This document shows positions 52,386-62,345 of a stretch of DNA of 64,000 bases, piece after piece; the first letter of the stretch is position 1, and the number at the start of each line of letters is the position of its first letter. The stretch comes from Metabacillus sp. KUDC1714 (lineage in GTDB: Bacteria > Bacillota > Bacilli > Bacillales > Bacillaceae). A program made the position numbers and the translations under genes. Where the stretch lies: assembly GCF_014217835.1 (NCBI RefSeq), contig NZ_CP055263.1, positions 4,901,501-4,965,500 on the forward strand, written 5' to 3'. The notes below the pieces were generated by a model. It was not told where the DNA came from and did not search any database. It was given only the letters and a program-made list of their open reading frames with translations.

Positions 52386-53267
52386 TTGAAATCACCACTT
52401 ATTTCTTATATGACTTTATTTTTTGGCGTATTTGCATTATCGACTTCAGCGATCTTTGTGAAATTAGCAGATGCACCTGCGACAATTACAGCATTTTATC
52501 GGATGCTTTTTGCAGCAGTAATGCTTTTGCCATTTTTATTAGTTAATAAAAAGAACCGACAAGAATTACGTTTGTTGTCAAAAAAACAATGGGGACTTGG
52601 ATTATTATCAGGCGTATTTCTAGCAGCCCATTATGTATTGTGGTTTGAATCATTAAATTACACATCTGTAGCAAGCTCGACGGTTATCGTCACATTACAG
52701 CCTCTCTTTTCGATGGTTGGCGGCTATTTTCTATTCAAAGAGCGCTTCAGCAAAGGGGCTATAATGGGCTGTCTCGTCGCGATTGCCGGAAGTATTGTCA
52801 TTGGATGGCAAGATTTTCAAATTAGTGGACAGGCATTATTTGGCGATATACTTGCTTTTATTGCGGCAGGCATCATAACAGCCTACTTCTTCATTGGCCA
52901 GCATGTTCGTAAAAGGCTATCTCTTATCCCATATTCAGTTATTAGTTATGGGAGCAGTACATTACTTTTAGGTGTTTTTGCATTCAGTCAGCAAACACCC
53001 TTCTTCAATTATTCTGTACAAACATGGTGGTTCTTTATTGGATTAGCGTTTATTGCAACAATTTTAGGGCAAACAATTTTCAATTGGTTGTTGAAATGGC
53101 TAAGTACTTCAATTATTTCAATGAGTATATTAGGAGAGACGATTGGAACTTGTATACTCGCTTATTTAATTCTGGATGAGGTTATTTCTTTACAACAAGG
53201 TATAGGTATTGCACTCATCTTAATCGGTCTAGCATTATTTTTAATACAGCAAAGAAATAACGAATAA
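52386..53267 (+). CDS. EamA-family (DMT superfamily) metabolite exporter
   Basis: 293 residues with about ten membrane helices in two EamA repeats (FGVFALSTSAIFVKLADAPA; ALFGDILAFIAAGIITAYFF). Proteins of this family export amino acids or other small metabolites; the substrate is not predictable here. A TTG start at 52386 follows TAGGGGGAAA at good spacing. The XRE-cupin regulator is divergent with a 167-nt shared promoter region, which suggests inducible expression by the exported compound. Confidence 0.87.
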   Translation: MKSPLISYMTLFFGVFALSTSAIFVKLADAPATITAFYRMLFAAVMLLPFLLVNKKNRQELRLLSKKQWGLGLLSGVFLAAHYVLWFESLNYTSVASSTVIVTLQPLFSMVGGYFLFKERFSKGAIMGCLVAIAGSIVIGWQDFQISGQALFGDILAFIAAGIITAYFFIGQHVRKRLSLIPYSVISYGSSTLLLGVFAFSQQTPFFNYSVQTWWFFIGLAFIATILGQTIFNWLLKWLSTSIISMSILGETIGTCILAYLILDEVISLQQGIGIALILIGLALFLIQQRNNE

Positions 53268-53529
53268 ATAATAGAGATTAATTGGCGGTACGAGAATAGA
53301 TTTAATTGAAGAACATTTATTAGAAGAATATCTTTTAAAATGTATTCCTTGTTCAACTCCCTCAGTTAGATACATTTATCTCTCGAATGCTCACTTATTC
53401 GCAGGATTTCAAACCACTTGATGGAACAATAACGGATGAATCGAATGAGTTTTGATACTTTTGGCTACATGAAGGCATGCGGAAATAGAGGAGGTAGAAA
53501 TAACTCCAATTATTACCATATGATGCACG

Positions 53530-53707
53530 CATTCTCCACGCCGCCCCTGGAGGCTATCCCTCCCATGTCTCAACGGGTCTAAGCCCTCTCATTCCTTCGT
53601 CATGCCTATCCAAGGGGTGGAGGCCGGTTTTGCTAACGGAACGGGTCGGTGCCCTTTGGTTGAACACATCCAGTACTCCGTGCTTTCTTTGAGATCCTAC
53701 GAATAAG
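53530..53707 (-). ncRNA. Candidate bridge-RNA region of IS110-type copy 2
   Basis: This is the counterpart of 48858-49033, nearly identical over CCACGCCGCCCCTGGAGGC, GTCATGCCTATCCAAGGGG and AGTACTCCGTGCTTTC. Differences are clustered (for example CAATGCC against CTAAGCC), as expected if guide loops vary while the scaffold is kept. Function is inferred from family knowledge only. Confidence 0.35.
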
Positions 53708-53785
53708 GCAACATTCGAAAAAATATTAATCTAAATATTATCTGCTAGTTATTTTTTGATATGAACTCTTTTAATAAAGTCCTAG

Positions 53786-55062
53786 TTATGCTGCTATTGA
53801 GGGTGTTAAAGGTTGTACTTTTTCAGGACAATAAGATTCATTACGTCGGGCAATTCCTACTAATATTCTTGCAAGCTTACCAATCAGTTTCATAATTGAT
53901 TTCATTTTCTTCATTTTTTTCACTTTAACATTGTTGGAGTGAAGCTCCTTGAACTCGGGATTGTTCTTGACAAGACTCATTGTCGCTAAATACAAGAAAC
54001 GTCGCAGTCTAGATCTCCCACGTTTAGAGATGACGATTTGTCCTTTCCATTTACCCGAGCTAGCCTCTGCTAGATGTAATCCTCCATGTCTTAATAGAGA
54101 GTTTCCATGGGCGAAACCACTTAAATCTCCTGCTTCTCCTAAAATGCCTGCTAGTGTAATTTCACTAATTCCTTTAATGGCAAGTAATTTCCTTGCGAAA
54201 GGAATTTGTTTAAGTACACCAGTAACTTCTTTTTCGACTCTTTCGAGTTGAGCTGTAGCGAGATCAAATTCTTCAAGTAATTGTTCTAAGTGTAGTTTAT
54301 AAGCATCATGTGCTTGGTGACTACCAACAGAATGTTTGGCTAATTCTATTAGTAACTGTGCTTTTTTTAACCCAGCGTGTCTCTTCATCACTGTTTTCCA
54401 ACCTTTAACTATATCCTGTGCTTCCATGGAACGTAGTTCCATTGGTGTAGGAAATAAGCGAAGAGTTGCGATTGACCCTTTACCTTTGACGTCTTTAAAT
54501 ACCTGTCGAAGTTCAGGGAAGACAACATCTACCCAACGATTTATTTGATTGATGGAACTGACGAGCCGTTTAACAATCACGTCGCGGTTAGCCATTAATA
54601 CTCGAAGTTTTTCGAAAGGCTCTGAAGAGGGGCGAATAAAGGCATAGTATCCATTCTTAACCATATCAGCGATGACGAGAGCGTCTTTTTTATCACTTTT
54701 GGATTGGGTGTTATCTCGGTTTTCCTTATTCTTTTTTACAAGGTGAGGATTAACTGTTACGACATCAATGTTTTGTTCATATAGCCATTTTGATAAGTTA
54801 ATCCAGTAGTGTCCGGTAGGCTCCATACCAACTATTGCTTTATTATAATTTTTTAAAGCTTTTAATCCGTTGATCCATTCTAGTAACCTAGTAAAGCCCA
54901 CTTCATTATTTTCGAAAGAGAGAGGGTTACCAATCACAATACCACGATAATTACAGCTCGAGCTACATGGACTTGTTGTGCAATATCAACACCGACAACG
55001 AGATGACGGTCTGAGATTCTTTCAATAAGTTGATTTTGTTTGTCTTGCATTTTATACTTCAT
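53786..55062 (-). pseudogene. IS110-family DEDD transposase, N-terminal frameshift (copy 2)
   Basis: The gene opens at an ATG at 55062 with IERISDRHLVVGVDIAQQVH. It loses one base near 54945 (GCTGTAATTATCG, where copy 1 has an extra A) and continues in the next frame from GNPLSFENNEVGF to the end (383 residues). DEDD residues and the C-terminal SLLRHGGLHLAEASSGKWKG are otherwise intact. The 3' frame is open past the point where copy 1 is broken, so the two copies carry different lesions. Confidence 0.82.
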
Positions 55063-55216
55063 AGTAGAGTTTCCTCCTTAAGATTTGAGTTTAGAGTGGT
55101 GTCTATATTCAATCATACTGAGGAGCTCTTTTTTTATCAAAGTCAATAATTAACTCTCTACAGGAATGCTATCGGGCGCATTTCTGAAGGAAGGATTAAG
55201 CTCTAGTTCATTACGG

Positions 55217-55255
55217 AAAACCAGCTAATATCTTGACGGGAGATTAGCTGGTTTT
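55217..55255. terminator. Perfect hairpin terminator downstream of Tn3 transposase remnant
   Basis: AAAACCAGCTAAT (55217-55229) and ATTAGCTGGTTTT (55243-55255) form a 13-bp stem with T-runs in both directions. Confidence 0.8.
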
Positions 55256-55278
55256 ATCACCGTTCAAAATGATGAAAA

Positions 55279-56583
55279 CTATGAAACTCTCAACTTAATA
55301 GGTATTCGCTGATCCATATCGAGTTCAAAGGTTCCGTATGGGTTGACATGATGATAAAATAAAGGTGTTAATCCCCTAAAATCTTCTGAAGTCATTTTCT
55401 TCAACCAATATTGGTTATTGTCATAAAGTACTTCTTGTACCATTAAGGTATTCATATAGACTAAGCAATTTTGCAGCAATTGAAGTGATAAGGCGGACAC
55501 CTCTTGATCTTCTATCGAATTGGAACGAATCTCACTGTATTTTCCATAGAAAATATAGGTATTCACCGAGTTCCATTGTTCCACTGTATTTAATCCTTCA
55601 TGGATCTCCCTACGAATCTCTTCATAGTTTAAATAATCACATAAAAAGATTGTTTTAATCGCTTTTCCTAATTCACATAAAGCCAGATAGGTTGGATGTT
55701 TCGTATCCCTTGTAAATCGCTTTAAAATGGCTTCTGCTGATGCGGTTCCCAATCGTAAGGCAGTTGCGTACTTAATGATTTGTTCATACTGTTGACGGAT
55801 ATGATCCCAATTAATCGGTCTACTTAGAATCGGTTGCAGGTGAGGATATTCCTCATTCATGCCAGCTTCTGGACGATATAACTTTTGAGACCCGATATTT
55901 TTAAAGCGTGGCATCAGTTTAAATCCAAGTAGATGACAAAAAGCAAAAGCAACGACACTTTGTCCGTGTGTATCCACATAATTCCTGTCAACTTCCATGT
56001 CCGTACAGTGGCGAAGAACCCCTTCCATCATTGCTGCCACTTCCGAAGAAAGGCAGGACTTTAGCTGAGAATAAATACAAGCTGACTTGCGATCAGTATG
56101 CCAATAGATCATGACTCCATGTTTCTTGTAGCGAGGATGCCATTCAGAAAGCAGGTTCTGGTCCCAAGAGCCAAAATGTTTTGAATCGGAAGCACATGCA
56201 GTGGTAGCTTCTCCCCATACCTCTTTCATTCGATTGTAGATGATATGGTTGGTAACCTCTGCGTTGGCTTTTCGCAAATGATCCTTATTAATAAATTTTT
56301 GACGTATATACCGAAGTTCCCGATAACTATCTAGATGGTTCCCAGCAGAAACAGTTTTCAAACCTGTATTTGTTCCCAATCCAAATAAACTTAGAAGAAG
56401 TCGTCGTTGGACGGTTTCTCGATCTAAAATCTCTCGATTGGCTGTTGTTTTAAAGTGTTTGGTAAACTGCGTGTGAAAATCTGTTTCTTTTTAGTAAATC
56501 CAATAGGTTAATTTCGGTCCAACGGTTCTTAATCTCCTGTTTAAGCATCTTGAAGAAAGGCACTTCTCTTATTACAAAAAAGC
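55279..56583 (-). pseudogene. Tn3-family transposase, C-terminal third with frameshift
   Basis: The main frame (55279-56379 and open further upstream) encodes [16 protein letters not shown], the DDE residue region [34 protein letters not shown] and the end [13 protein letters not shown]. Upstream, REVPFFKMLKQEIKNRW and [10 protein letters not shown] lie in another frame, one base shifted, before [20 protein letters not shown]. The N-terminal two thirds of the about 1000-residue protein are missing, and no 38-bp Tn3 inverted repeat is seen. It is dead. Confidence 0.85.
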
Positions 56584-56808
56584 GCATTATTGTTAAAGAT
56601 TATTAATTTAATTCATCGGATCAGCTGTTTAAAAAATTCTAAGATATAGAGCATACAAGAATATATTTAGTTTAATATTAATCTCCATTTAGGAAGTACG
56701 AAAAATGCAACCTTTTGGTAAATGGAATTTACTTTTTTGCTTTATCGTTTATAGGATCTACAAATGGAAATAATAACTAATATAGAGCTTTTCAAAGAGG
56801 AGAAAATA
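56584..56808. other. Intergenic region before the germination permease
   Basis: AT-rich. An alternative, weaker start for the next gene lies at 56764. No other feature is seen. Confidence 0.4.
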
Positions 56809-57909
56809 GTGAAGGAAAAAATAAGTGGACTCCAACTTTTTTATGTAATTGCTGGATTTGAATTTGGAACAGCAATGCTTTTTGGATTAGGTGCGGAAGC
56901 TAAGCAGGATGCATGGTTAGTTATTGTGATTGGTATGTTAAGCAGTCTAATTTTAATGGGTGTTTTTACGCAATTATCACTTTATTATCCTAATGATACA
57001 TTAGTTTCCATGCTACCTAAAATTATTGGAAAATATCTTTCTTATCCAGTTATAATAATTTATATAATCCATTTTATCTATTCTGCGGCAAGAGCTTGTC
57101 GTGATTTCGGGGAATTAATTGTCTCGACAATATTAATTGAAACCCCAATTGTTTTTGTGATCGGAAGTTTTATGGTTTTAATGATCTACTGTCTTCGAGG
57201 GGGAGTTGAGACTTTTGGCAGAATGGGGGAAATGGTATTCCCAATTTACATTATGTCAATGATTGTGATTTGGATTTTATTATTTAGTGTTGAAGATTTC
57301 AATTTTAAAAACCTTACCCCTGTATTAGGAAACGGGATAAAACCAATATTGAATGAGGTATACCCTAATATTATAAACTTCCCATTTGGAGAAACCATTA
57401 TCATGATGATGTTTTTTCCTTTTTTAAACAATAAACGAATAATCAGAACGGTAGGCATGTCAGTAATACTATGCGGAGGGTTATTACTTGCACTTAATTT
57501 TATTTTTATTTTATCTGTTTTAGGACCTGAACTTTATGGTACGAGTGAGTTTCCCCTTCTTAGAGCTACCAGAATGGTTTCTATCGCAGATTTTCTTGAA
57601 CGCTTTGATGCATTAATTATTTTAATGATGGTAGCAGGTGTATTTTTTAAAGTTGGAGGTTGGACATTCGGAGCATCTGTTGCAATCTCTCAATTATTCA
57701 AGATAAATAATACTAAATCGATACTCCTTGCTTTGGGTACTTTAATTACCCCCTTATCATTATTAATTGGAACAGATTTTGTTGAACATTTAGAAATTGG
57801 ATTTAATTACTTTGTTCCATATTTCCATGTTCCATTACAAATAATCGTGCCGATCATACTACTTTGTATCGCATTTATCCGTAAAAAGATAAATCCTGAA
57901 AACTCTTAA
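56809..57909 (+). CDS. Orphan spore germination receptor permease (GerAB/GerKB family)
   Basis: 366 residues with about ten membrane helices in the amino-acid/polyamine permease-like layout of GerAB proteins: KISGLQLFYVIAGFEFGTAM, YYPNDTLVSMLPKIIGKYLS and VFPIYIMSMIVIWILLF. GerAB subunits sit in the inner membrane of the spore and help bind germinants. The GTG at 56809 has AGAGGAG 6 nt upstream and gives the usual N-terminus. An ATG at 56764 adds 15 residues and has a poor ribosome binding site. No gerAA or gerAC gene is adjacent, so it is either an orphan subunit or a survivor of a lost operon. Confidence 0.87.
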   Translation: MKEKISGLQLFYVIAGFEFGTAMLFGLGAEAKQDAWLVIVIGMLSSLILMGVFTQLSLYYPNDTLVSMLPKIIGKYLSYPVIIIYIIHFIYSAARACRDFGELIVSTILIETPIVFVIGSFMVLMIYCLRGGVETFGRMGEMVFPIYIMSMIVIWILLFSVEDFNFKNLTPVLGNGIKPILNEVYPNIINFPFGETIIMMMFFPFLNNKRIIRTVGMSVILCGGLLLALNFIFILSVLGPELYGTSEFPLLRATRMVSIADFLERFDALIILMMVAGVFFKVGGWTFGASVAISQLFKINNTKSILLALGTLITPLSLLIGTDFVEHLEIGFNYFVPYFHVPLQIIVPIILLCIAFIRKKINPENS

Positions 57910-57919
57910 TTTACAACCT

Positions 57920-57956
57920 AAAGGACGCTTTTTATTCCTAAAGAAAAGCGCCTTTT
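57920..57956 (+). terminator. Terminator of the gerAB-like gene
   Basis: AAAGGACGCTTTT and AAAAGCGCCTTTT pair with one bulged A; TTTTC follows. It begins 11 nt after the stop. Confidence 0.75.
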
Positions 57957-58206
57957 CTTGAATAAACATGAAGTACCTATTAGCTTGTAATTGGAAATAG
58001 TATTTGTGTTTTCTTTTTAAAAAAGTTTCTGTTAGTAACTTAGAAAAAGGAATTGAAACAAACCCAGTGTTAAAATCTTCATATGAATTTAACTATCTTG
58101 AATCCTAGAAAAGAAAGCTTTTAACCGGGTGATTAGGGTGTACGATTTAATGTAAAAGGCATTTGATGTTGGTATAATTTTTTTATCTGTTCTTTCCGAT
58201 ACATTA
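57957..58206. other. Intergenic region between convergent genes
   Basis: A plus-strand scrap LEKGIETNPVLKSSYEFNYL (about 58043-58110) ends in a stop and looks like the tail of a lost gene. It is not assignable. Confidence 0.3.
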
Positions 58207-59085
58207 TTATAAGTAATTAATACCTCTCTGCAGACGTTCGAGCACATAAAGTGTATGTTTAAAATAATTAAAATTATGATTTACCTTTTTTTCATCTATT
58301 CCACTGTAAAACAATCCCCAAGCACATTCTCTTACCATATGCATGAACTTTAGATCTTGTAAAATATGAAATTGCTCTTCTTCATAGGTTTCGAAATAAA
58401 GCTTTAACCATTCTTTCTCCTGTTCGTTCGAGAACCTGCACGAAAAAGGAATGGTAGCTAAATCAAAGAAAACATCTCCACTTCCAGCCATCTCCCAGTC
58501 AATAATATAAAGAAGTTGACCCGATGATATCATGTTCACAGTAAAATAGTCATTGTGACAAAACCTTCCATTGAATTGTTTATCATCGCTTCTTTTTTGA
58601 GCGATTACTTCAGCTTCTTTTAGAAAGGGACTCAACTCTTTTGGATAGTCTACTTTCAACTCGTGAGCACCACTTAAATAGCGTTCGATAAAATGATAGG
58701 GGGAACAATGACGCTCGTTATCTTTCATTGCATGTATCTTTTTCAAGTGACTAATAATTAATTTTTTTAAGTTTTCTTTATTCAAATCATCCGATGAAAT
58801 CATTTGACCTTCAATAAATTCGGTAATCACATACCTTCCCTGGTTGTGCGCGCTTATGACTTTCGGAGCAAAACCCTCTTGAGCTGCTTTTTTCATAATT
58901 TTTACTTCTGATTCTCTAGTGACATTTAAATACTCATTTTGTTTGCCATTAATTCTTACTACAAACGATCTTTGTTTTGTAATTACTTTAAATGTTTGAT
59001 TATTTAATCCACCATTTAGCGGTTCAAACGAAACCAATCCGTTCTTTAGAATAGGATTTTCCTGAATAATCTCTTGGATAAACAT
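58207..59085 (-). CDS. Choline-kinase/aminoglycoside-phosphotransferase-like kinase
   Basis: 292 residues of the APH/ChoK/LicA fold. The N-lobe has PLNGGLNNQTFKV and RSFVVRING. The catalytic loop is FCHNDYFTVNM (the HxDxxxxN pattern), and the metal-binding segment is YIIDWEMAGSGDVFFDLA. The Asp-Trp-Glu and the end YFETY fit choline or ethanolamine kinases (LicA-like) better than antibiotic kinases, but the substrate is unproved. GTGGGG precedes the ATG. It is a single gene. Confidence 0.83.
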   Translation of the reverse strand: MFIQEIIQENPILKNGLVSFEPLNGGLNNQTFKVITKQRSFVVRINGKQNEYLNVTRESEVKIMKKAAQEGFAPKVISAHNQGRYVITEFIEGQMISSDDLNKENLKKLIISHLKKIHAMKDNERHCSPYHFIERYLSGAHELKVDYPKELSPFLKEAEVIAQKRSDDKQFNGRFCHNDYFTVNMISSGQLLYIIDWEMAGSGDVFFDLATIPFSCRFSNEQEKEWLKLYFETYEEEQFHILQDLKFMHMVRECAWGLFYSGIDEKKVNHNFNYFKHTLYVLERLQRGINYL

Positions 59086-59373
59086 TATATTTCCCCACTT
59101 TCTTACCTCATATTTCTTAGAACTAGAGTGCGAGTACAGAAGATAAATACGTTTTAGAGATTCTATGTGCTATCTAACAAAAGAATGGAAGACTTGTTGA
59201 TATTTTATTATTTATTTGATTATTATTTTAACAATAAACCATTAAGCATTAGTTCTAAATTTTTGGTTTAGTATATTTGAATTTTTTTGTTATTTTCTTG
59301 AACAAAAAGTGGTTATAACATCTTTTACTGTATAGGAAGAGAAAGTGGCATCACTTCAGGAAAGTTAAAAAAA
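59086..59373. other. Intergenic region, no feature recognised
   Basis: AT-rich DNA upstream of the kinase gene and downstream of helD. Apart from the HelD terminator I see nothing. Confidence 0.4.
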
Positions 59374-59412
59374 ATACAGCCTGAGTTCTAAATTTACGAA
59401 CACAGGCTGTAT
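59374..59412 (-). terminator. Terminator of the HelD gene
   Basis: ATACAGCCTG and CAGGCTGTAT-type arms, with further GTTC/GAAC pairing inside, are followed on the minus strand by TTTTTTTTAAC. It lies 11 nt after the stop. Confidence 0.82.
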
Positions 59413-59423
59413 ATTTCTATTAC

Positions 59424-61724
59424 CTACAATATCGTTACCGAATCATCACGAATATGTTCTAACAAAAAAACAGAAGGACTTTTTCCGAAAAACATTAAGC
59501 GGTGCAATGGTCTGGTCATGGACACATAAAGTAATTTCAATTCAATTTCACTAAGCTCAAACAGTTCGTCTAGAGCAAAAAGTAGGACAACATCAAACTC
59601 CAATCCTTTGGCTAGCTGTGAATGAACAATGATTAAGTCTTCTTGGTTGATTTCTTCATTTTCACGAAGTAATTGGGTTCGTAACTCCCCGCTAGCATGT
59701 TTCCTAAACAATTTTTCTATTTTCACACATTCTCTCTCTGTTTTCCCAATAACTGCAATGGTTTTCATTCCCTCACTATAAAAACGCTGAACTTCAGCTT
59801 TAATCTTTTCAACTGCTTCTATTTCATCATTCCAATAATGAAATACGGGTTTATCACCATGTCGAACGACTGGCTCAACTTTCGGAAGATCTAATGGCAA
59901 TAATGAAAGAATATCATTAGCTGCGTGCATAATTTCTACCGTTGTTCTGTAGCTTTTTTGTAAAGTGGTATACGTTGCTCTTGGAAAAATGTCTTCCTTT
60001 ACTATGCTCCAGTCGTTTAACCCTCGATACGAGTGAATACCTTGAGCTAGATCTCCTACAATTGTAAACATGTCTGTTTCCAAAGCACTCTTAAGTGCAT
60101 ACAGTTGAAAATAGCTATAATCTTGGGCTTCATCAATGACTACATTACGAGCACGAAGCTCTTTCTTAATACCAAATAGATGATACTGTAAGTATAATAG
60201 ACTCGCCAAATCTTCTACTTCAAATTGCCGTTTTTTTCTAAGGTTTACTTGATAGTCATAAAAAAAGTCTATTTGATTCTGATCTAATATATCTCCAGCA
60301 TATTTTACTAGTTGGTCTTTATTTGTAAATAGTTCATCAAAATAATGAATAAGATCATACTTCTCAATCTGTCTAATATATGCTTGTACCCCTACTCGGG
60401 ACTGCTTGAGAATGTCATCCATAAGTTCAGCTTTTTTGTCCATCGCCTTTGTAACATAGCTTTTTCTTTTTTCAGGATCTAGCCTCGTACTATATAAAGC
60501 CTTTTCTATCTTTTCATCGTAAAAATCTTCTACTTTTTTCAATAGTATTTTCTTTTCTGTTCGCACATAGTTTTGCAAGACATCTTCTATCTTTTCCAAA
60601 CGTCGATAATAAGGTAAGTACGTGTATTCCTTTTGCATGAGATGTTTCATTTTACCGGCACTATAAAGTTTAAATTTTGATAAATAAAAGTCCTTTTTAG
60701 GTATAAGAGATTCCAATATATCTTCTAAATACCGGTCAATGATGATTTTCATATCTAATGACCCCTTAAAGCTAGAAATCCATTGTATCATTTCAGGATT
60801 TTCATAGGTTCGATCAATAAATTTTCCAAGCTTTTCTGATGGGGATGTTAGCTTTATTTTTTTTGAGATACAGCTTTTGACGTAATCACTAAACGTCATC
60901 TGTAAGATGCGGTCTACCCCAAGTTCGGGTAGGACCTCTGATATATAATCAATGAATAAATTGTTTGGAGCAAGAATCATGAGCTGCTCTGGCTTGAAAT
61001 AATCGGCATATGTATAAATAAAATAAGAGATTCGGTGAAGAGCAATCGTTGTTTTTCCACATCCAGCTGCACCTTGAACAATAATAGGTTTATTTAAATC
61101 TGCTCGAATAATTCTATTTTGCTCTTCCTGTATTGTAGAAACAATATCTGTTAACCGATTACTTGAACTAGCTGAAAGAGATTCTTGAAGCAGTTCATCT
61201 GTGGTTGTTAAATCAACATCTCGAATAGCTTTAAGCTCTCCTTCTTCAATTATATATTGTCTCTTTAATGATAGATTACCTTCATATATTTCACCTTCTG
61301 CTTCGTATGTTACGTCACCAAGCCGTCCATCATAATAAAGATTTGCAATAGGAGAACGCCAGTCAACAATAATAGGATCTTGAGTTTCACGATCAAATAG
61401 AGACGCCTTGCCAATGTATAAAATCTCTTCATCACTTTTATCATTCGCCTTATAATTAATTCGAGCGAAATATGGCTTATGATAGATTTTTTTTAGACTA
61501 CGTATTTCTTCTTCAGTTCGTTGAAGCATACTCGAATTTGTTAGCATGTTTAAGTAACTTAAACTACTATCCTTTAAGTCAATTCCTTCCAAAGATTCCT
61601 TAGCACTTTTCTTAAAGGATTCTTCATCAAGCTCTCTTGCTTGAATTAACATTTCCATATACTTTTTGGTAAATCTTAGCCGCTCAATTTCTTCGTAAAA
61701 ATCAGGATGCTGCTTTTGGCCCAA
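59424..61724 (-). CDS. helD: HelD-type RNA-polymerase recycling ATPase
   Basis: 766 residues, close to B. subtilis HelD. The N-terminal coiled coil (EIERLRFTKKYMEMLIQARE) reaches into the polymerase secondary channel. Walker A is GAAGCGKTTIALHR (about residue 217), Walker B VVIDEAQDYSYFQ (about 529), and the C-terminal UvrD-like motifs are GLEFDVVLLF and LYVSMTRPLHRLMF. HelD removes nucleic acid from stalled or idle RNA polymerase using ATP. The start is a TTG at 61724 behind AGGAGAGTGGGG. It is a single gene with a strong terminator. Confidence 0.9.
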   Translation of the reverse strand: MGQKQHPDFYEEIERLRFTKKYMEMLIQARELDEESFKKSAKESLEGIDLKDSSLSYLNMLTNSSMLQRTEEEIRSLKKIYHKPYFARINYKANDKSDEEILYIGKASLFDRETQDPIIVDWRSPIANLYYDGRLGDVTYEAEGEIYEGNLSLKRQYIIEEGELKAIRDVDLTTTDELLQESLSASSSNRLTDIVSTIQEEQNRIIRADLNKPIIVQGAAGCGKTTIALHRISYFIYTYADYFKPEQLMILAPNNLFIDYISEVLPELGVDRILQMTFSDYVKSCISKKIKLTSPSEKLGKFIDRTYENPEMIQWISSFKGSLDMKIIIDRYLEDILESLIPKKDFYLSKFKLYSAGKMKHLMQKEYTYLPYYRRLEKIEDVLQNYVRTEKKILLKKVEDFYDEKIEKALYSTRLDPEKRKSYVTKAMDKKAELMDDILKQSRVGVQAYIRQIEKYDLIHYFDELFTNKDQLVKYAGDILDQNQIDFFYDYQVNLRKKRQFEVEDLASLLYLQYHLFGIKKELRARNVVIDEAQDYSYFQLYALKSALETDMFTIVGDLAQGIHSYRGLNDWSIVKEDIFPRATYTTLQKSYRTTVEIMHAANDILSLLPLDLPKVEPVVRHGDKPVFHYWNDEIEAVEKIKAEVQRFYSEGMKTIAVIGKTERECVKIEKLFRKHASGELRTQLLRENEEINQEDLIIVHSQLAKGLEFDVVLLFALDELFELSEIELKLLYVSMTRPLHRLMFFGKSPSVFLLEHIRDDSVTIL

Positions 61725-61776
61725 ATTTCCCCACTCTCCTAGTTAACCGAGTATTTTCCTTAAGGCAAAAGTACAA

Positions 61777-61905
61777 AAGCGCAAGCGCCTTGATCAGCCC
61801 CGACAAGCATAAGACGCTCATGAATAGAAGGTGTTCTTTACCTTCAATTCATAAGTGGCTTATGACCTCGAGGGGCTAGGCGCTGGAGCTGGATGTCGTG
61901 CGCTT
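61777..61905. repeat. Long cruciform interspersed repeat
   Basis: The outer arms AGCGCAAGCGCCTTGATC and GGCGCTGGAGCT enclose AGCCCC/GGGGCT, then AAGCATAAGAC/GCTTATGAC, then ATGAAT/ATTCAT and finally GAAGGT/ACCTTC around TTCTT. The whole 125 nt can fold into one long hairpin. I recognise the GCGCAAGCGCC ... GGCGCTGGAGCTGGA text as a repeat common in Bacillaceae intergenic DNA. It lies upstream of helD. Confidence 0.7.
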
Positions 61906-62345
61906 ATCCACAATATAAGAATTTTATAATTTCCTTAAACGAGTACAAAATACCATGAAGAAGGCAGTCGAACCCAATCCATGGTAATAATAAGTATTTC
62001 TAAAATGTAAACAGTAAATATATTCAGTTCAGTCTTGTCGGAATTCCAATTATAAATGTTCCCTTTAATATTTGCAATTTTCTTCCATCACTATTTTTAT
62101 TCTGAAGTTTTTAAAATATTTCAAGGTAATAAAGTTCCTATTGATACTTTTAAATCCCCCTTATATTCTTTCATTCCTCCCCTTTAATTGCATAAAGCTC
62201 ATTAATATCTTTAATTTAATTTCGCAAAAAAAGTCGACAATTGTAAAACGTTTAAAACAGGAATTTAAAACATTTTGTAGAAATCATTGGTATTAGGAGA
62301 ACGGCATTACACATCTAGATACAATAATGAGGGATGGTGATTGGT
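61906..62345. other. AT-rich intergenic region
   Basis: No gene is supported. A 74-residue frame at 62072-62296 has low-complexity composition and no ribosome binding site. Confidence 0.45.

Larger units (their letters stand above)
53355..55176 (-). mobile_element. IS110-family insertion sequence, copy 2 (defective)
   Basis: About 1.8 kb, same orientation as copy 1, about 80% alike over its length, including both non-coding ends. The limits come from the comparison and are uncertain by about 20 nt. The transposase has an early frameshift. Confidence 0.75.

Noticed and set aside
48683..55176. Composite transposon formed by the two IS110 copies around PhzF, XRE-cupin and EamA
   Set aside because: IS110-family elements do not normally mobilise flanked DNA, both copies are broken, and the enclosed genes look like ordinary chromosomal genes.
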